From the NCBI GenBank assembly GCA_022432975.1, contig CM039502.1, forward strand, positions 21,849,228-21,913,227: a stretch of 64,000 nucleotides of DNA, read 5' to 3'. Origin of the DNA: Begonia masoniana (lineage: Eukaryota; Streptophyta; Magnoliopsida; Cucurbitales; Begoniaceae). Position 1 is the stretch's first letter. Each line of letters begins with the position of its first letter. Below are positions 41,582-52,336 of the stretch, one piece after another. The notes below the pieces were generated by a model. It had not been told where the DNA came from, ran no database searches, and saw only the letters and a program-made list of their open reading frames with translations. The position numbers and the translations under genes were made by a program.

Positions 41582-43212
41582 ATGGAGCCCGATTCGCATC
41601 GTCGCGGTAGTTTTTCTCATGGCGGCCGTTCTGCTCCTTACCTGTCCAGGTAACCCACTGTTTTCTTTTACATTTTTCGGAATCTCGAAGAAAAATTGCG
41701 TTAGAATCTATTTTTTCCGTTCATTTTTTTCGTGATTATTGGCGCGAAAAGTGCTTGGGTTCTTATGAAATTTTTGGTGTAAGCAGAGACGGTCTTACGA
41801 CGAGACCAACTTCCGGATCCGATGAAATACAATTGCGAATTGATCCGATGCATGCGGACTTGGATGAAGAGATCACGGGGCTTTATAGCCAAGTTAGAAG
41901 ATTGAGAAACGTATGTCCCTAACTTTGTTTCCTTTCTTCTTGCAACCCTGATTGCGTATCTCAGCTCAATCATTTGTGATATGTCCACGATATTTTTGGT
42001 ACCTTTAATTGAAAAAGAAAAATATTCCTCCAGAAAATGTCGTGGATTCTAATCGCAAGGCTTCGCGATTAGAGTGCTATATTAGAATAGTAGAACTTTT
42101 TGTTTCGTTGATTTTTCAATGTTAGTAAACTTATTAATACGGGTTCAGGTTGCAGAAGAGATTGGGACAGAAGCAAGATTCCAGAACGATTTTCTCAATC
42201 AGTTGGTATGACATTCGAATTCTGAAATATTCATGTTTTTTTCTATCGCATTCTATGGTTTGTGGCTTTAGAAGATCGAATATGGATTGCTGCTTTAATT
42301 CATCTTTTTGTTTGAAACTACATATCAAGCATGCTTGATCTGTTTGAGATTCATGGCCTTTTGATATGAAACACTAGGAAGATATCTTTTCACTTAACAA
42401 GCTTGTGCAAAAATCATGAACAATTCAGGATCTAGGAGCTTTGAGGGAAAGAAAAAAGAAAATAATGAAAAATAAAAATTCATTTAGGGTTAAGAAGATG
42501 TGAAAGGGTCAATCTCTCTATAGGAATGGCATATTCTGATGTATGAAGTGAGAGAGAAAGGTGAGAGCAGTTTCATGTTTAGGGTTTTGAGAGAGAAGAT
42601 CTTGTCAATTAGAAGTAAAATTTCACATGTACATCAAACTCTACAAGAAAACCCAATTTCTTGTATCCTCCTTAACTTTTTCTTTCCCTTTCTTTTTCAT
42701 CAGATTTCTTTCCTCCTTACTTCAAAAACCAATGGTAATAATTATCGGCATTATAATTTGTTCCCTCAACTGAGATAATCTGTGAAGGAACCAAGGATAG
42801 CTGGTTTATTGCCACGTTCATGAGTTCCAATTGCAGCTGCAGGAACAGAATTTGGTCGTTCTTTTGTATTATCTTTGCATTTTCAACTTACAGAATTTTC
42901 CCTGTTCTTTAGTACTGATTTGGGATTTCATTTGGACCATTTGGTTCCTCAAACATGAGATTCCTTTCATTCTACCGTAATTTTTTTAGGTCAGGCATAG
43001 TACAAGATCTATCTAACACTTTTTTATTTATGTTTTTATTTTGTTATCAGCAAATGACAATGATCAAAGCACAAGCAGGGGTGAAGAACAACGTACGAAA
43101 GTTGAACAAGAGCATTATCAAGAATGGATCAAACTCTGTTGTCCACGTAGTGGTGTTTGCTCTAGGCCTTTTCTTTCTGGTTTACTTCTGGTCAAAGGTG
43201 TCAAGAAAGTGA
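41582..43212 (+). CDS. Bet1-like Qc-SNARE, tail-anchored, four exons
   Basis: Exons 41582-41649, 41787-41910, 42149-42205 and 43051-43212, all with GT-AG borders (CAG|GTAACC, AAC|GTATGT, TTG|GTATGA; acceptors GCAG, TTCAG, ATCAG), give 411 nt and 136 aa with a TGA stop. A short polar N-terminus (1-45) is followed by a SNARE helix (about 46-106) with regular hydrophobic heptads. Gln76, in EIGTEARFQND, aligns with the zero-layer Gln of Bet1-type Qc-SNAREs. A C-terminal membrane anchor (about 113-130, VVHVVVFALGLFF) precedes a short basic end. Such proteins act in ER-Golgi membrane fusion. It best fits the plant group annotated Bet1-like (At1g29060/At4g14600 type), recalled from memory rather than searched. 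No defect is seen; it is the only intact host gene here. The single-frame ORF starting 42955 is exon 4 plus intron, not a separate gene. Confidence 0.92.
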
Positions 43213-43600
43213 GACCTGCTATGGTCGTTTTTCTTCACAAATGGAACTTTAGTTGTAGGCATAGAAAAAGAGTAGTAAGTTTAGCCTATATATTTGGTAT
43301 ACACGTTGTAAAATCAAATATAAACCAATTTTTTTTTGTTGAGTATTTACTGAGTGATGAAGCAAACAATGCTGCATGATAATTTTCCATCGTCTAATGT
43401 AAAGATCACCAAAACACCAAATGTTGACAATTCGGATATTTAAATTAAAAAATAAATAATAATCTTGTGCGATCGAGAAAAGCAGGTTAGAAGTCACAGC
43501 CTTGGGAAGGCTGAACAGCTAAACGTTGAGACAACAGTGGTGTTGGAAACTAGGTAATAAATACTTGCGCTTTGTAATTGTGTTTTAACTTTTTTGCATT

Positions 43601-43603
43601 TGA

Positions 43604-43640
<37 letters not shown>
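43601..43640 (+). repeat. Poly(A) run of about 40
   Basis: Nearly pure A between the SNARE gene and the GT61 remnant. It could be a slippage tract or the tail of a retroposed copy; no flanking duplication was found. Confidence 0.9.
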
Positions 43641-43642
<2 letters not shown>

Positions 43643-43649
43643 TGAGGAA

Positions 43650-45079
43650 TTAGCAAGAACAGGTTGAAAATTTTGTATTTGGACTAATGTTGAGCTGCTG
43701 AATCTTTCTTAGCTTCACTCTGGAGATGACGTTTCTGGTCCATTCTGCAAAGAAAGTTTGGTTGTGACCCACTTGGCCATCTTTGTAGAAATTAAAGCAC
43801 TTTGAAGTTTGGTTAGGAGTTGGACATTCCACATCGCTGTGTGGATCCCACCGTGCACCTTCATGCTTCATGCCTGATTGCTCAGCCATCCAATGATGAG
43901 CATATTTCCCTATCCCAGCAAGCTCTAACCAGCCTTTTGGGAAGAACTCCATGATGCTGCTGTTTCTGTACATGAATAGCATGTTTGTCAACTGAGCTTC
44001 GTGAGGGGATGCCACTATGTCTGTGTGAGTAAGTAACTTCACCTGAATGAAATGCATGTCAAAGATAGCTTAATGACCGAGTAAGACCAAAGTCAAACAT
44101 TAATGTTTAGATAGAGTATTGTCTTTTTGTAATGTCCTCCGGTTCTCTCAGTACAATATCGTCCGTTTTTGACTAGAACCCGCACGTATTTATTTTTAAA
44201 GTCAACCCCAAAATACGTTGTATTAGGTATGGAAGGGAACTCTACTTATAAATCATGTATTTTTCACTCTCTCAAGCAATGTGGGATTGTGCACCCCCAC
44301 TGGTATGGGTTGGGCCTCACCAGACCCTTCTTGCCTTCACATAGCGGACTGCCACAATCTTCCCTCTTTCGGGACCCGATGTCCTTGTTGGCCACACTTC
44401 TGGTTGGGTAGTGACTCTAATACCATTTGTAACATCTTTCAGTCCCCCCAGTACAATATTGTCCATTTTGGGCCAGAGGCCGCACAAATTTGTTCTTATA
44501 GTCAATCTAAAAAACGCATTGTATTAAGTAGAGAGGAGAACGATACTTATAAACTATGCATTTTTCACTCTCCCAAGCAATGTGGGATCATGCACCCCAC
44601 TAGTATGGGTTGACCCCTACCAGACGCTCATTGCCTTCACATGGCGGACTGTCACACTTTTATTTTTGAACTTAAAGTACTTTGAAATTTATTTTTTAAA
44701 AAGTGATCTAAAACGTCTTTTTGGCCTTTGTTATTGAGAAATGATCTTAATGATTGAAAATGGTTTTACTTTGACAGAGGAGACTGCAAACCTGCTCGCA
44801 GAAGCTTAGATCTTCAGATTGAGCTACTTTCAACAGGCATCCATCCACTTTTCCACATTCTCTCGCAAAAATATCTGTTACAACTGAAGAATTCTTGAAT
44901 GCTCTCGCACCTTTTCTCATTAGTAAAGTTAACCTGATAAGTGACTCCCCTTATTGGCTTTTCCTACCTGCCGGATCTATGCCACAAAATTCCCTAGCTT
45001 TACATCTCAATAAATCAAAAACCTCAAACCTCTTCTGCTTTCCAATCCTCCCTTCATTATGCCTCATAACATGATACAC
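43650..45079 (-). pseudogene. Glycosyltransferase family 61 gene, 3' half only, with nonsense codon
   Basis: Two exons read on the minus strand. Exon 45079-44792 (acceptor CTTCTAG, donor CAG|GTTTGC) gives VYHVMRHNEGRIGKQKR, LLRCKAR, LTLLMRKGARAFKNSS, FARECGKVDGCLLKVAQSED and FCEQ. Exon 44042-43650 gives DIVASPHEAQLTNMLFM, MEFFPKGWLELAG, HHWMAEQSGMKHEGARWDP and the C-terminal tail. This is the C-terminal catalytic half of plant GT61 (DUF563) Golgi enzymes that transfer sugars such as xylose or arabinose. SPHGAQLTN, the family hallmark, has Gly changed to Glu. A TAA interrupts the first exon (44953-44951). No upstream exons with the N-terminus or membrane anchor are found to 45800, and a TRIM sits in the intron. 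It is probably a dead relic. Confidence 0.82.
44128..44656 (-). mobile_element. Small TRIM (529 bp), not Cassandra, TSD CTTTT
   Basis: Two 229-bp LTRs (44128-44356 and 44428-44656) flanked by CTTTT at 44123-44127 and 44657-44661. Minus orientation: PBS-like TGGTATTAGAGTCAC (44425-44411) and a purine tract GAAAGAGGGAAGAT beside the left LTR. LTRs share AGCAATGTGGGAT with Cassandra, but no 5S-like region is visible. It lies in the intron of the GT61 relic. Confidence 0.93.
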
Positions 45080-45795
45080 CTAGAAGTCCAAATACACGTT
45101 CCCAAAACAAATCACAAATCCTCACTAATCTTTATGCTGACATCATTCTATTTTTGCAGGTGAAAGCCCACTAGATTGCCTGGAATGGAATACACATGAA
45201 GAGTTTTTCAAAGACTTGGCATAGAAGCCCAACTCTAAAGGCATGGACAATCCCACACACATGCTTACTTGGGATGCAAGTGTGGAACCACCTCAGGAAG
45301 GAATTTTTCTTCCCGGAAGCAATCATTTGTAACCATTTATTCTTGCATTTGGATATTGGCAAAACATTGGCCTTAGTTGTATTAAATTTTATAATTATGC
45401 ATGCATTAGATTGAATGGTTAGGATAGATGGATGTTAAAATTAGATGGTGGTGAGGATTGAAGTTTTACTTAAGTGTGCGCGGAAAATGAAGCCTATCCA
45501 TCACTCTTTAAGGCCCGATCCATCATGGAAGGAAAGAGAGGGACTAATTTGAATTTGAATCTGAATATGCAAGCTCGTCCTGCCTTACAATCTGCAAGAT
45601 AACTTACTATACAAAGAATTCATCTCCACGACCAAAAGGAAAGAGGAGCGCGCGCTTGGACAATGTTGATCAAACCGAGCATTTCATTTCTTCTCCATTC
45701 AACCAAAATCTCTCACCACCCTAGGAATACATAAGCATTGTTCTTAGTGTTTGTATTCAGTTTTTGCAAATAAATAAAACAAGTAGAAATTTTTC
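45080..45795. other. Non-coding, possibly the start of LTR J; nothing recognised
   Basis: Short frames on both strands (45171-45414) match no family I know. The left edge of LTR J may lie here, but I cannot fix it, since the second LTR copy starts only at its ...CTCAAGGTAA part. Confidence 0.35.
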
Positions 45796-46254
45796 TCTCA
45801 AGCCAAGGAGCCTTGGCTCAAGGTAAGGCCTCAGTTGTCATTAATCAAGCAGAGTTGCGCCTCTGAATTGTTCTTCAAGTCCGTGGTTGCTTGAAGACAC
45901 TTATCATCATTTTCTAAGACCTTAGATAAGAGAGAAAAGATGACCAAACTAGACCTTGTGCCATTGTAATCTTCCTTGGAAGATTACATTCCCCGAAGGT
46001 GCTCTAGGTTGCCTCTCGGACCAGTTATGGGACCCTTTGCATATTTTCTTTGTTTTACATTATTTTCTCTTGTAATTTGCAAGGCTTATTCAACACTCGT
46101 GTGGTAAGATCCCCTCCAAATTTAATTGCAATTTGGACATCAATTGATATATTTGGTTTGCTCAAACTGTTGGTATTCTCAGATTTAATTGAGAAAACCA
46201 CATCATATCTTTTTCTCTTGCATAACCCTTGTTTTGCAGGTTCAAAGATTATCA
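45796..46254 (+). mobile_element. 5' LTR of gypsy element J (visible part)
   Basis: Matches 48963-49411 over about 450 bp with many differences (GGTGCTCTAGGTTGCCT, TTTGGACATCAATTGATATA, CCTTGTTTTGCAGGTTCAAA). Ends TTATCA, two bases before a PBS-like site. Left edge uncertain. Not related to the large TGTAACACCC LTRs. Confidence 0.75.
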
Positions 46255-46256
46255 TC

Positions 46257-46268
46257 TAGTATCATAGC
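46257..46268 (+). other. Decayed primer binding site of element J
   Basis: TAGTATCATAGC resembles TGGTATCAGAGC (initiator tRNA-Met) with two changes, just inside the LTR end. Confidence 0.6.
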
Positions 46269-46963
46269 ATAGGTTACATCCCTTACTTGATTTTGGTTTA
46301 ATTGCACGTTAATTTTTCATATCATTTTGTTGAGCTTAATCGGATCTAATCTATTATCATTATCCTAACCTAAGCCAATTTGTTGTTTGATGTTAATGTT
46401 ATTTTTGAAGAATTATTAACCAATCTAAAAATATTATTATAAACACTTGATTGATTGGTAAGATTCAATTGATTAATAGCATAATCTATTTAGTTAATGA
46501 AGTGTCCTAATCGATTGATTTACAAAATGGTCGAGGAGGTTTTTCTTCAAACTTAAGGCTTGTTTGGGTTTTTTTTTTGTATTAATCCAATTATTTTGTT
46601 TAATTTTAGAAATTTGCAATCTAATATATCATTATACCATCTTTACGTAAATTGCTACACTTAGTTTGCATGCTATAGGTTGTCAAAATTATTATTTTTG
46701 CTTATTTGTTATACTTGCAACCATGGTGAAATCTTTCTTTATTTGACTTCCTAAATCTATAATACACTTTAGGAAGTTAAGTAGAACCTTAATTAACCAA
46801 TTTTGGATCTAAAATTATTCCGTAATTCGGTTAAATATGGCTGAAAGTTTATTTTGGAAACTAATAACTCCTAAGTACTAAAATTAACATTTGTTACTAA
46901 AATTTTTCAACAAAATTTTATAATAGAATCTCCTAAAACTTATGAACAAATTAGTACCAAACA

Positions 46964-48519
46964 ATGACTACTAGAAGTGGCACAAATTATCGCCAAAACT
47001 TTGACCAAGGCCTAGACATGGAAACTCCCCAAGCTGAAAACCCTCAAGTGGGTGAATCAAGTCTTCAAAGACAAATTGATGGCCTTTATAATGACCTATT
47101 TTCCCAGTAAGATATTGTCCGCTCTGGGGATTGGGTCGTAGCCCAATATCCTCCCCTCACGGCTTTGTTTGGTGAGGACTTTCCAGCCGGTCACCCAACA
47201 TGATACTGCTCTTGCCGGGCACTTTTAACTTCAGAGTTCTTATGGGATTCATTGCCAATTGTGCTCCAAAACGCGTCTTACTATTTTGGGAGGGTTTCCT
47301 TACATATGTTTCATTTCCATATACCTCCTTGAGTGATGTGGGATTGTGACGACCCCCTTTTTATGACCCGAGATTTGCCTACACTTGGCTTAGATCCAAA
47401 GGTTTGCCCGCAACCCGAGGTTTACCCCGCAGTCGTGCTCATACGTACACATTTAGGTTATCACAGCCTTAGTCAATTAATGAAGCAATTTATGGAAAAA
47501 ATGGATGAACGTAACAAATTAATGAACATAATAAAAACTTGCAAGAACCATTACCTAGGGAGAGAAATGATTCGGACTTTAGAATTCCTATTTCTAGAAG
47601 AAGAAATGAACTAGATTTCCAAGATCCCTTATCCATAAGAAGAACCGAACCCGATTTTCCAGAACCCATGCACAAAAGGAACACTGAACCTCCTATGAAT
47701 AGGGTCCGTAATCAAAATTACTGTGATGAAGAATGGTTTGAAGGAGAAGAAGATTTCATTCCAAACCAACGTCGAGACAACGATGACTATAGGCATGCCA
47801 AGTAATTTGTTCTCTCATTTAATGGAGCATGTAATGGTGACACATTTTTGTACTGGTTAGACAAAGTCGAGAAAATATTCAACTATTATGTATATTTGGA
47901 TCATACTATGATACAACTAGTAGCAGTTGAACTAACCGGCTATGCGTCCATATGGTGGGAGAATTTGAAATCCCAAATATGGCAAAACAATAAAGGTTTA
48001 GTCACCACATGGAGAGAAATGAAGTCCTTCATGCGAAAGAGGTTCGTGCCTAGTCACTACCGACAAAAGCTTTTCCTACAAATGCAGAGCCTAATGCAAA
48101 GAGGACAATCTGTAGAGAAGTATCTCACTGAATTAGAGATGCTAAGGATAAGAGGAGGATGGAATGAACCGGAGGAACAAGTGATTGCTAGGTTCATTCG
48201 TGGATTAAACCGAGATATAAGTAACGTAGTAGAATTACATCCTCTTAATACATTGGATTCGGTTTCCCAAATGGCCATGAAGGTAGAAAGATAATTGAAA
48301 AGAGAGGTAAGGACGACTTCTAAGTTTCCTTCCAAAACCCTAGAAACCTACGAGAAAACCGTCAAAATTGAGGAGAAGAAACCTTTCACCAAAAGCTTGC
48401 CGACTAAGGAGATTAGTAGCACACCTACAATAGCAGATGCTAGTCAAAATAGGGCAAGAGACGTTAAATGTTTCAAATGTCAAGGTCTCGAGCACATGAT
48501 GGCTCAGTGCCCTAACTGA
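46964..48519 (+). pseudogene. Element J gag, broken and split by a Cassandra LTR
   Basis: Starts MTTRSGTNYRQ at 46964. Solo Cassandra LTR 47087-47465 interrupts it, and after that the frame resumes in phase (QLMKQFMEKMDERN). A frameshift near 47535 leads to LPRERNDSDFRIP-type repeats, and a TAA at 47803. Then comes the gag core YWLDKVEKIFNYY, IWWENLK, WREMKSFMRKRFVPSHY, EQVIARFIRGLN, ISNVVELHPLNTL and VSQMAMKVER. A TAA (48292-48294) follows, and in the same frame the zinc knuckle CFKCQGLEHMMAQC. The motifs fit another chromovirus lineage than Tekay, possibly Reina-like. Confidence 0.82.
47087..47465 (-). mobile_element. Solo Cassandra LTR (379 bp), TSD GCCTT
   Basis: Plus-strand edges TATAATGACC (decayed TGTAATGACC) and GGTTATCACA; GCCTT at 47082-47086 and 47466-47470. 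5S-like segment about 47175-47250 on the minus strand, more decayed than the others. Confidence 0.9.
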
Positions 48520-48539
48520 CGTGTTATGATAATCAGGGA

Positions 48540-48962
48540 TGAAACTAGAGAGAATAGAAAGTGAAGATGAGCAAGAAGAGAAGACTATAGGGGAGGAGGG
48601 ATCCGGAGACGGAGTTTACCATGCCCATGATGGACCTCTTCTAATGGTCATACGTCCTATCGATGAGCAATGTTAATGAGAGAACATTTTTCATACTCGT
48701 TGTTTAATCAAGGATAAGGTATGCTCATTAATCATCAATGGAGGAAGCTGTGCCAACGTAGCTTCCAAGGATATGGTGGAAAAATTAGGGCTAGATACTA
48801 GTCCACACCCAAAACCCTATAAGTTACGATGGTTAGACGATAGAAATGACATAAAAGTCAATAAACAAGTTGCCATTGAATTTTCCATCGAAAAATACAA
48901 GGACTCCATCCTTGTGATGTCATACCTATGAATGCCAGTCACTTACGACTGGGACAATATTA
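48540..48962 (+). pseudogene. Element J protease remnant, joined directly to LTR
   Basis: After the gag stop the text reads a linker with stops (TAA about 48674), then CLIKDKVCSLIINGGSCANV and VEKLGLDTSPHPKPYKLRWL. This is the protease region in which relatives have DGGSC, so the catalytic Asp codon is changed to Asn here. It ends near 48957, where LTR sequence follows. RT, RNase H and integrase are absent. Confidence 0.7.
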
Positions 48963-49411
48963 TACTCAAGGTAATACCTCAGTTGTCATCAATCGAGCGG
49001 AGTTGTGCCTCCGAATTGTTCTCTAAGTCTGTGGTTTCTTGGAGACACTTATCATCATCTTCTCTACCTCTTTCTAAGACCTTAGATAAGAGAGAAAGAT
49101 GACCAAACCAGAACTTGTGCTGTTGTAATCTTCCTTGGAAGATTACATTCCCCGAAGGTGCTCTAGGTTGCCTATCGGACTGATTACGAGACCCTTTGCA
49201 TATTTTCTTTGTTTTACGTTATTTTTTCTTGTAATTTGCAAGGCTTATTCAACACTCATGTGGTAAGTTCCCCTCCAAATTTAATTGCAATTTGGACATC
49301 AATTGATATATTTGGTTTGCTCAAATTGTTGGTATTCTTGGATTTCCGAGAAAACCACATCATATCCTTTTCTCTTGCATAACCCTTGTTTTGCAGGTTC
49401 AAAGGTTATCA
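48963..49411 (+). mobile_element. 3' LTR remnant of element J
   Basis: Corresponds to the 3' part of the left LTR (from CTCAAGGTAA) and ends TTATCA at 49411. The first part of the LTR is missing together with the pol gene. Confidence 0.78.
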
Positions 49412-49621
49412 TAACAACAGCCTTCTCAAAACAATATGGTCCATCTCCTTTCTCAAATACTTCAATAGGTACTTCTTCAAAGGTTGCTATCACTAGACGC
49501 GTGAGCCACGACCCCATTTCGATTATGAGCTCACCCCCAATGGAAGAGAACCCATCTTCTTGGCTTCAAGCAATCATTTTTAAAGGACCAACCGACGAAC
49601 GGAGCCACCGCAGTGAAGCCA
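49412..49621. other. Short unassigned segment
   Basis: Open on the plus strand (continuing a frame from 49285) but without any recognised motif. Confidence 0.35.
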
Positions 49622-49750
49622 TGCCATAGATATTAGAGCTATTATTATTATTATTGTCATTATTATTTGGGGATTATTGTAATTACTCACAAGAGTATTT
49701 GTACTCCTTTTCATCAATAGTAATATTCATCTTTACGATCATTCCCTTCA
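49622..49750 (+). mobile_element. LTR of Ty1/copia fragment K (left edge approximate)
   Basis: An AT-rich ATTAGAGCTATTATTATTATTATTG start and an ATTCCCTTCA end directly before a PBS. The short size (~130 bp) would fit Ale-type copia elements. The left edge is a guess. Confidence 0.55.
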
Positions 49751-49763
49751 TGGTATCAGAACA
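49751..49763 (+). other. Primer binding site of copia fragment K
   Basis: TGGTATCAGAACA, the common copia PBS, right after the LTR end. Confidence 0.75.
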
Positions 49764-49978
49764 TACCTAGGGCATAATTTGTTTTTCTTCTTCAACTGCT
49801 GCCAGCAGTCACCCCAGCCGGTGCCGAACGCACGGTCTCTTCTTGTGTTTTCAGTCGCCGACCACTCGCACGACAACGAACGCACATTTTTCCTCTTGCG
49901 TTTCTAGCCTCCGACCACTCGCGGTTCTAGTTATTTCGCCCTTCTGCTCACGTTGTTCTCTCTATCCCAGCCATCTAT

Positions 49979-51133
49979 ATGTCTACCTAAACTGTTGTTG
50001 CCGTATCATCGCAACCACACCCTGTCGGAGTCACCGGCAACTCTAGCAACTCGCCACCTGCCCTCGTGGCCATCAATGTTCATTTGCAACTTCCTCTGAA
50101 ACTGACCTCTAAGAATTATGTTGCATGGAGAATCCAGTTTGATTCGCTTCTTCATGGCTATAACCTGTTTGGCTATCTCGATAGCTCGGTTCTTTGCCCG
50201 CCTCCGACGATCACAGTGCCCGACTCCACAACGACCATGCCAAACCTTGCCTACCTTCATTGGTTTCATTAGGATCAATTGATTGTCAATGCAATTGTTG
50301 GCTCGCTTCATGCGTCTCTTATCCAATTTGCATCGGCTTCGAAAACGGCTTCAGAAGCTTGGGCTGCTCTTTTCAAGGCCTATGTGTCACTGTCTTGTGG
50401 TCGCATACAACAATACCATCACCAATTAAATAATCTAAAACTCAACGATCGATCCATCACAGAGTATATGTAAGAGATTAAGGCCAATATCGATGCGCTC
50501 GCCATGATGAATGTCTCAGTTGATTTTGATGAGTTATCTATTCGCATCCTTGATGGGCTTGACAATCGCTATCAGGGTCTTGCTAATGCAATTCAAGCTT
50601 GTGAAAACTTGATCGGGTTCAACGAATTACTCGAGAAGTTGCTCAACCTTGAGGCTTAATTGCACTATGTGCATCCGCCTACAACTGATGTGCATGCCCC
50701 TGCCACTACAATTGTGGCCCTGGTTCGATCCAACAACCTGGCCAGATCTCATGGTGGCAACCGCTCCAAACAAGGTGCCCCACTGCAATGGTCGGCCAAC
50801 TCTCCGTGGCTGCCTGCAGGTTCACCCTCACTTGGTTCTCTGTGGGTGCCAAGTCCCTTCTCGGGACAACACTGGATGCCGCTGTTTGCACCGACCATTG
50901 GTCGCAGTGGCTATCTTGGTACATGTCAGATCTGTCATCAACAAGGTCATTCGTCCACACAGTGTTCGCTCTATATTGCACCAGCAGTGCCTAGTCGATT
51001 CACTCTGCGTGCTGACACTGCCTCGTTTACGTCCCCCTATGCTCCGTTTGATGAGTGGATTATGGACTCCAGTGCCTCTCACCATACTTCCACCGACTTC
51101 GCCAACATGTCGTTTCACTTCTCATATAGATAA
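49979..51133 (+). pseudogene. Ty1/copia gag and protease start, element K
   Basis: From ATG 49979 the frame has a TAA after three codons, then LPLKLTSKNYVAWRIQFDSLL, the LTR-copia gag start, and FGYLDSS. A TAG at 50270 and a TAA about 50469 interrupt AWAALFKAY. IRILDGLDNRYQGL and a TAA at about 50657 follow. A frame change leads to the zinc knuckle CQICHQQGHSSTQC (50930-50971) and the protease-like WIMDSSASHH, where DSGASHH is expected. It stops at 51131-51133, and the rest of pol is missing. Confidence 0.83.
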
Positions 51134-51277
51134 TCCACATAATGAGTTTTACGTCCAGCAAATAAGTCTAGCAGTTAGAATAGCTAATTCCAGCCTCTAT
51201 CCACACTATCTAGGACTATACTTCATCATCAACTTAACATTAATTTTTTTAAAATCAATTTGCTTTGATTTGAAATT
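51134..51277. other. AT-rich linker left of solo LTR L
   Basis: No gene. It may be the end of K or the start of the old LTR P that hosts L. Confidence 0.35.
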
Positions 51278-51579
51278 TGTAACGCCCCGAGTTTTCTGAA
51301 CCCAGTTTATTACACATAAACTCGAACTTGACAAAGAAACTTTGGACTAAATTTAAAACTTCGCTCGAAAGTCAAAATTTGACATTTTCTAAAACTTCAA
51401 AACATTTAAAGACTTACAGCGGAAATCATTTAAGCAAAAATAGAGTTAAACAAAACTATAAAAACAATGTTTGAATAATCGGTTGGAATATTAAGAAATA
51501 ATCGACCAAAGAAAGTAAAGGTTTAATCGTGAAATACTTGAAAAGTTATAGAAGTCAAACGTATCTGCCGCTGAGCAAA

Positions 51580-52010
51580 GTCAACGGAAGAGACTGAAAT
51601 AGAAAACAGAAGGCTTCTTCCGGTGACAAAACGAAAAAAACTTTGGCTACGTCATCCGGTGAATTTAACAAACGACGTCTACCGGTGACTAAACGACAAA
51701 GTCCATTTTTTCTTCACAAGACAAAACAAAACTGAATACATCGTCCGGTCACTAAGTGACAAAAACCCATTGCTCGCAACCACCGGTCATAAGACGACAA
51801 AAGTCTTCCTACATCTACCGATGACGTCAGCCGGATGATTTCCTTCACCTGAAAGACTAAATCTCGCATCCACCGGTGACGTCAGCCGGATGATTTCCTT
51901 CATCCGATCGACTTTATCTCACATCCACCGATGACGTCAGTCGGATGATTTCCTTCATCCGATCGACTTTATCTCACATCCACCGGTGAACTTCATTCAC
52001 CAATGGTTGA
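51580..52010. repeat. Dyad array CACCGGTGACGTCAGCCGG in LTR L
   Basis: Three ~54-bp units CATCCACCG(G/A)TGACGTCAG, CCGGATGATTTCCTTCATCC and GATCGACTTTATCTCA (51810-51990), preceded by decayed units with CACCGGTGA and CGACAAA. Confidence 0.87.
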
Positions 52011-52336
52011 ACTTACAAATTTCACTCAAAGCATTCAAAACAACCTGACCCTAAATAACGTCTGACATTCAACAAATAACCATTAACAAAAGAACAACAT
52101 CTGTATCCTTGACATAACTTTGGAAATAACAAACTCCAACTACATTTAAATCACGTTTTCTTTGGCAGAGAAGAAATTCCCAAGGGTATCAAAATATCAA
52201 ATAACTACTGAAACTTCACCTACAGACAAGTGTTAAACCGCCTCATCAGAACACCAAACCGTGGCAAGAATGTGCTCCAACAGCTTCGCCTATTCCTCAG
52301 TAAATTCAGAGAATTCTCCAGTAGTTACCTCCACAC

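Noticed and set aside
43477..43640. SINE ending in poly(A)
   Set aside because: No tRNA-like A and B boxes and no flanking duplication seen; the A-run alone is not enough.
44775..45070. Exon of 44792-45079 as a cytosolic unknown protein in another frame
   Set aside because: The minus-strand frame gives clear GT61 motifs with matching splice phase to the last exon.
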